A DNA stretch of 64,000 nt from assembly GCF_002575655.3 (NCBI RefSeq), contig NC_053037.3, forward strand, positions 445,935,793-445,999,792. The letters run 5' to 3'. Origin of the DNA: Aegilops tauschii subsp. strangulata (taxonomy: Eukaryota; Streptophyta; Magnoliopsida; Poales; Poaceae). The notes under the pieces were generated by a model. It searched no databases, was not told the origin of the DNA, and saw only the letters and a list, made by a program, of their open reading frames with translations. Positions 63,405 to 64,000 of the stretch are shown piece by piece. The position numbers and the translations under genes are program-made. Position 1 is the first letter of the stretch, and each line of letters opens with the position of its first letter.

Positions 63405-64000
63405 TGATGACCCAAAAGTATAGGGGATCAATTGTAGCTCTTTTCGATAAGTAAGAAGGTCGAACCCAACGAGGAGCAGAAGGAAATGACAAGTAGTTTT
63501 CAGTAAGTTAATGTCTGCAAGTGCTGAAATTGTAAGTAGCGGGTAGTTTGATAGCAAGATAATTTGTAACGATCAAGTAACGATAGTAGCAATAAGTATG
63601 CATCAAGGTAGCTCAATCCTTTTGAAGCAAAGGACAGGCTAAAACGGTCTCTTATGATAAGCAAAGCGTTCTTGAGGGTACACGGGAATTTCATCTAGTC
63701 ACTCTCATCATGTTGGTTTAATTCGTGTTCGCTACTTTGATAATTTGATATGTGGGTGGACCGGTGCTTAGGTGCTGCTCTTACTTGAACAAACCTCCTA
63801 CTTATGATTAACCCTCCCGCAAGCATGCGCAACTACGAGAAAAGTATTAAGAATAAATTCTAACCATGGCATTAAACTTTAGGATCCAATTAGCCCCTTA
63901 CAGAATAGCGCATAAACTGGGGTTTAAGTTTCTGTCACTCTCGCAACCCACCATCTAATTGCTACTCCACAATGCATTCCCTTAGGCCCAAATATGGTGA
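63405..64000 (-). repeat. 5' LTR of element D, incomplete at the window edge
   Basis: Matches 54589-55190 of the 3' LTR closely (tgatgacccaaaagtatagg versus tgatgacccacaagtatagg). The remaining ~900 bp and any TSD lie right of the window. Confidence 0.88.

Larger units (their letters stand above)
54589..64000 (-). mobile_element. Element D: Athila-like Ty3/Gypsy retrotransposon, runs off the window
   Basis: 3' LTR 54589-56087 and the start of the 5' LTR at 63405, both ending ...GGGTCATCA on the minus strand. A tRNA-Asp-type PBS lies at 63376-63393 and a PPT at 56088-56101. Internal order on the minus strand is gag, protease, RT, RNase H, integrase, then a further ORF pair after integrase. 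Long LTRs, the tRNA-Asp primer and an extra ORF after integrase fit the Athila lineage. The coding region has several single-base lesions. It is the only element here with a complete set of enzyme domains of this class. Confidence 0.9.

Overview
This window looks like intergenic DNA of a large grass genome, most probably Triticeae (wheat, Aegilops, rye or barley; the sequence alone does not let me choose). I see no functional host gene. Nearly all of it is transposable elements inserted into one another: Ty3/Gypsy LTR retrotransposons, the right part of a CACTA DNA transposon, a LINE fragment and LTR fragments. Boundaries were set by eye from TG...CA LTR ends, matching LTR pairs, primer-binding sites (PBS), polypurine tracts (PPT) and 5-bp target-site duplications (TSD). 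Family names are avoided or marked as memory.

Layout. 1-6191: right part of a CACTA-like transposon. It contains an array of about 500-bp tandem repeats, a frameshifted AP2/ERF-like gene and a second spliced ORF, and ends at a CAGTG terminus. 6192-6866: LTR fragment cut by the CACTA. 6867-7095 and 52732-52974: one old LTR split by element A. 7096-52726: element A, a Tat-type Gypsy (TSD AGTGG). Element B (12202-46648, TSD GAGGT), another Tat-type Gypsy, is inserted in A's reverse transcriptase/RNase H region. B's 5' LTR was hit twice by a pol-less, long-LTR, tRNA-Asp-primed Gypsy: element C (12381-20974, minus, TSD GTTGG) and element E (21412-30531, plus). E holds solo LTR G (26934-28610, TSD AGTGG). 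Element F (37425-45700, minus, TSD CCGAG), a pol-less Gypsy, sits in B's 3' region. 52975-54050: LINE remnant. 54241-54588: LTR fragment. 54589 to the window end: element D, an Athila-like Gypsy on the minus strand that carries gag, protease, RT, RNase H, integrase and a further ORF, and runs off the right edge.

How the parts relate. The insertion order can be read off: old LTR, then A, then B, then C, E and F, then G. A, B and F share one plan: a separate gene on the opposite strand between the sense coding region and the 3' LTR, with its own TATA-like box. In A and B it encodes a B3-fold-like protein, TATA about 80 nt before the ATG in both. In F it is a spliced gene with a gypsy-type-transposon-like N-terminus and a coiled coil. 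C and E lack pol but share PBS type, PPT type and a 3' noncoding block with D, so they look like passengers of a D-like autonomous element. Almost every coding region is broken by stops or frameshifts, so the elements appear inactive.
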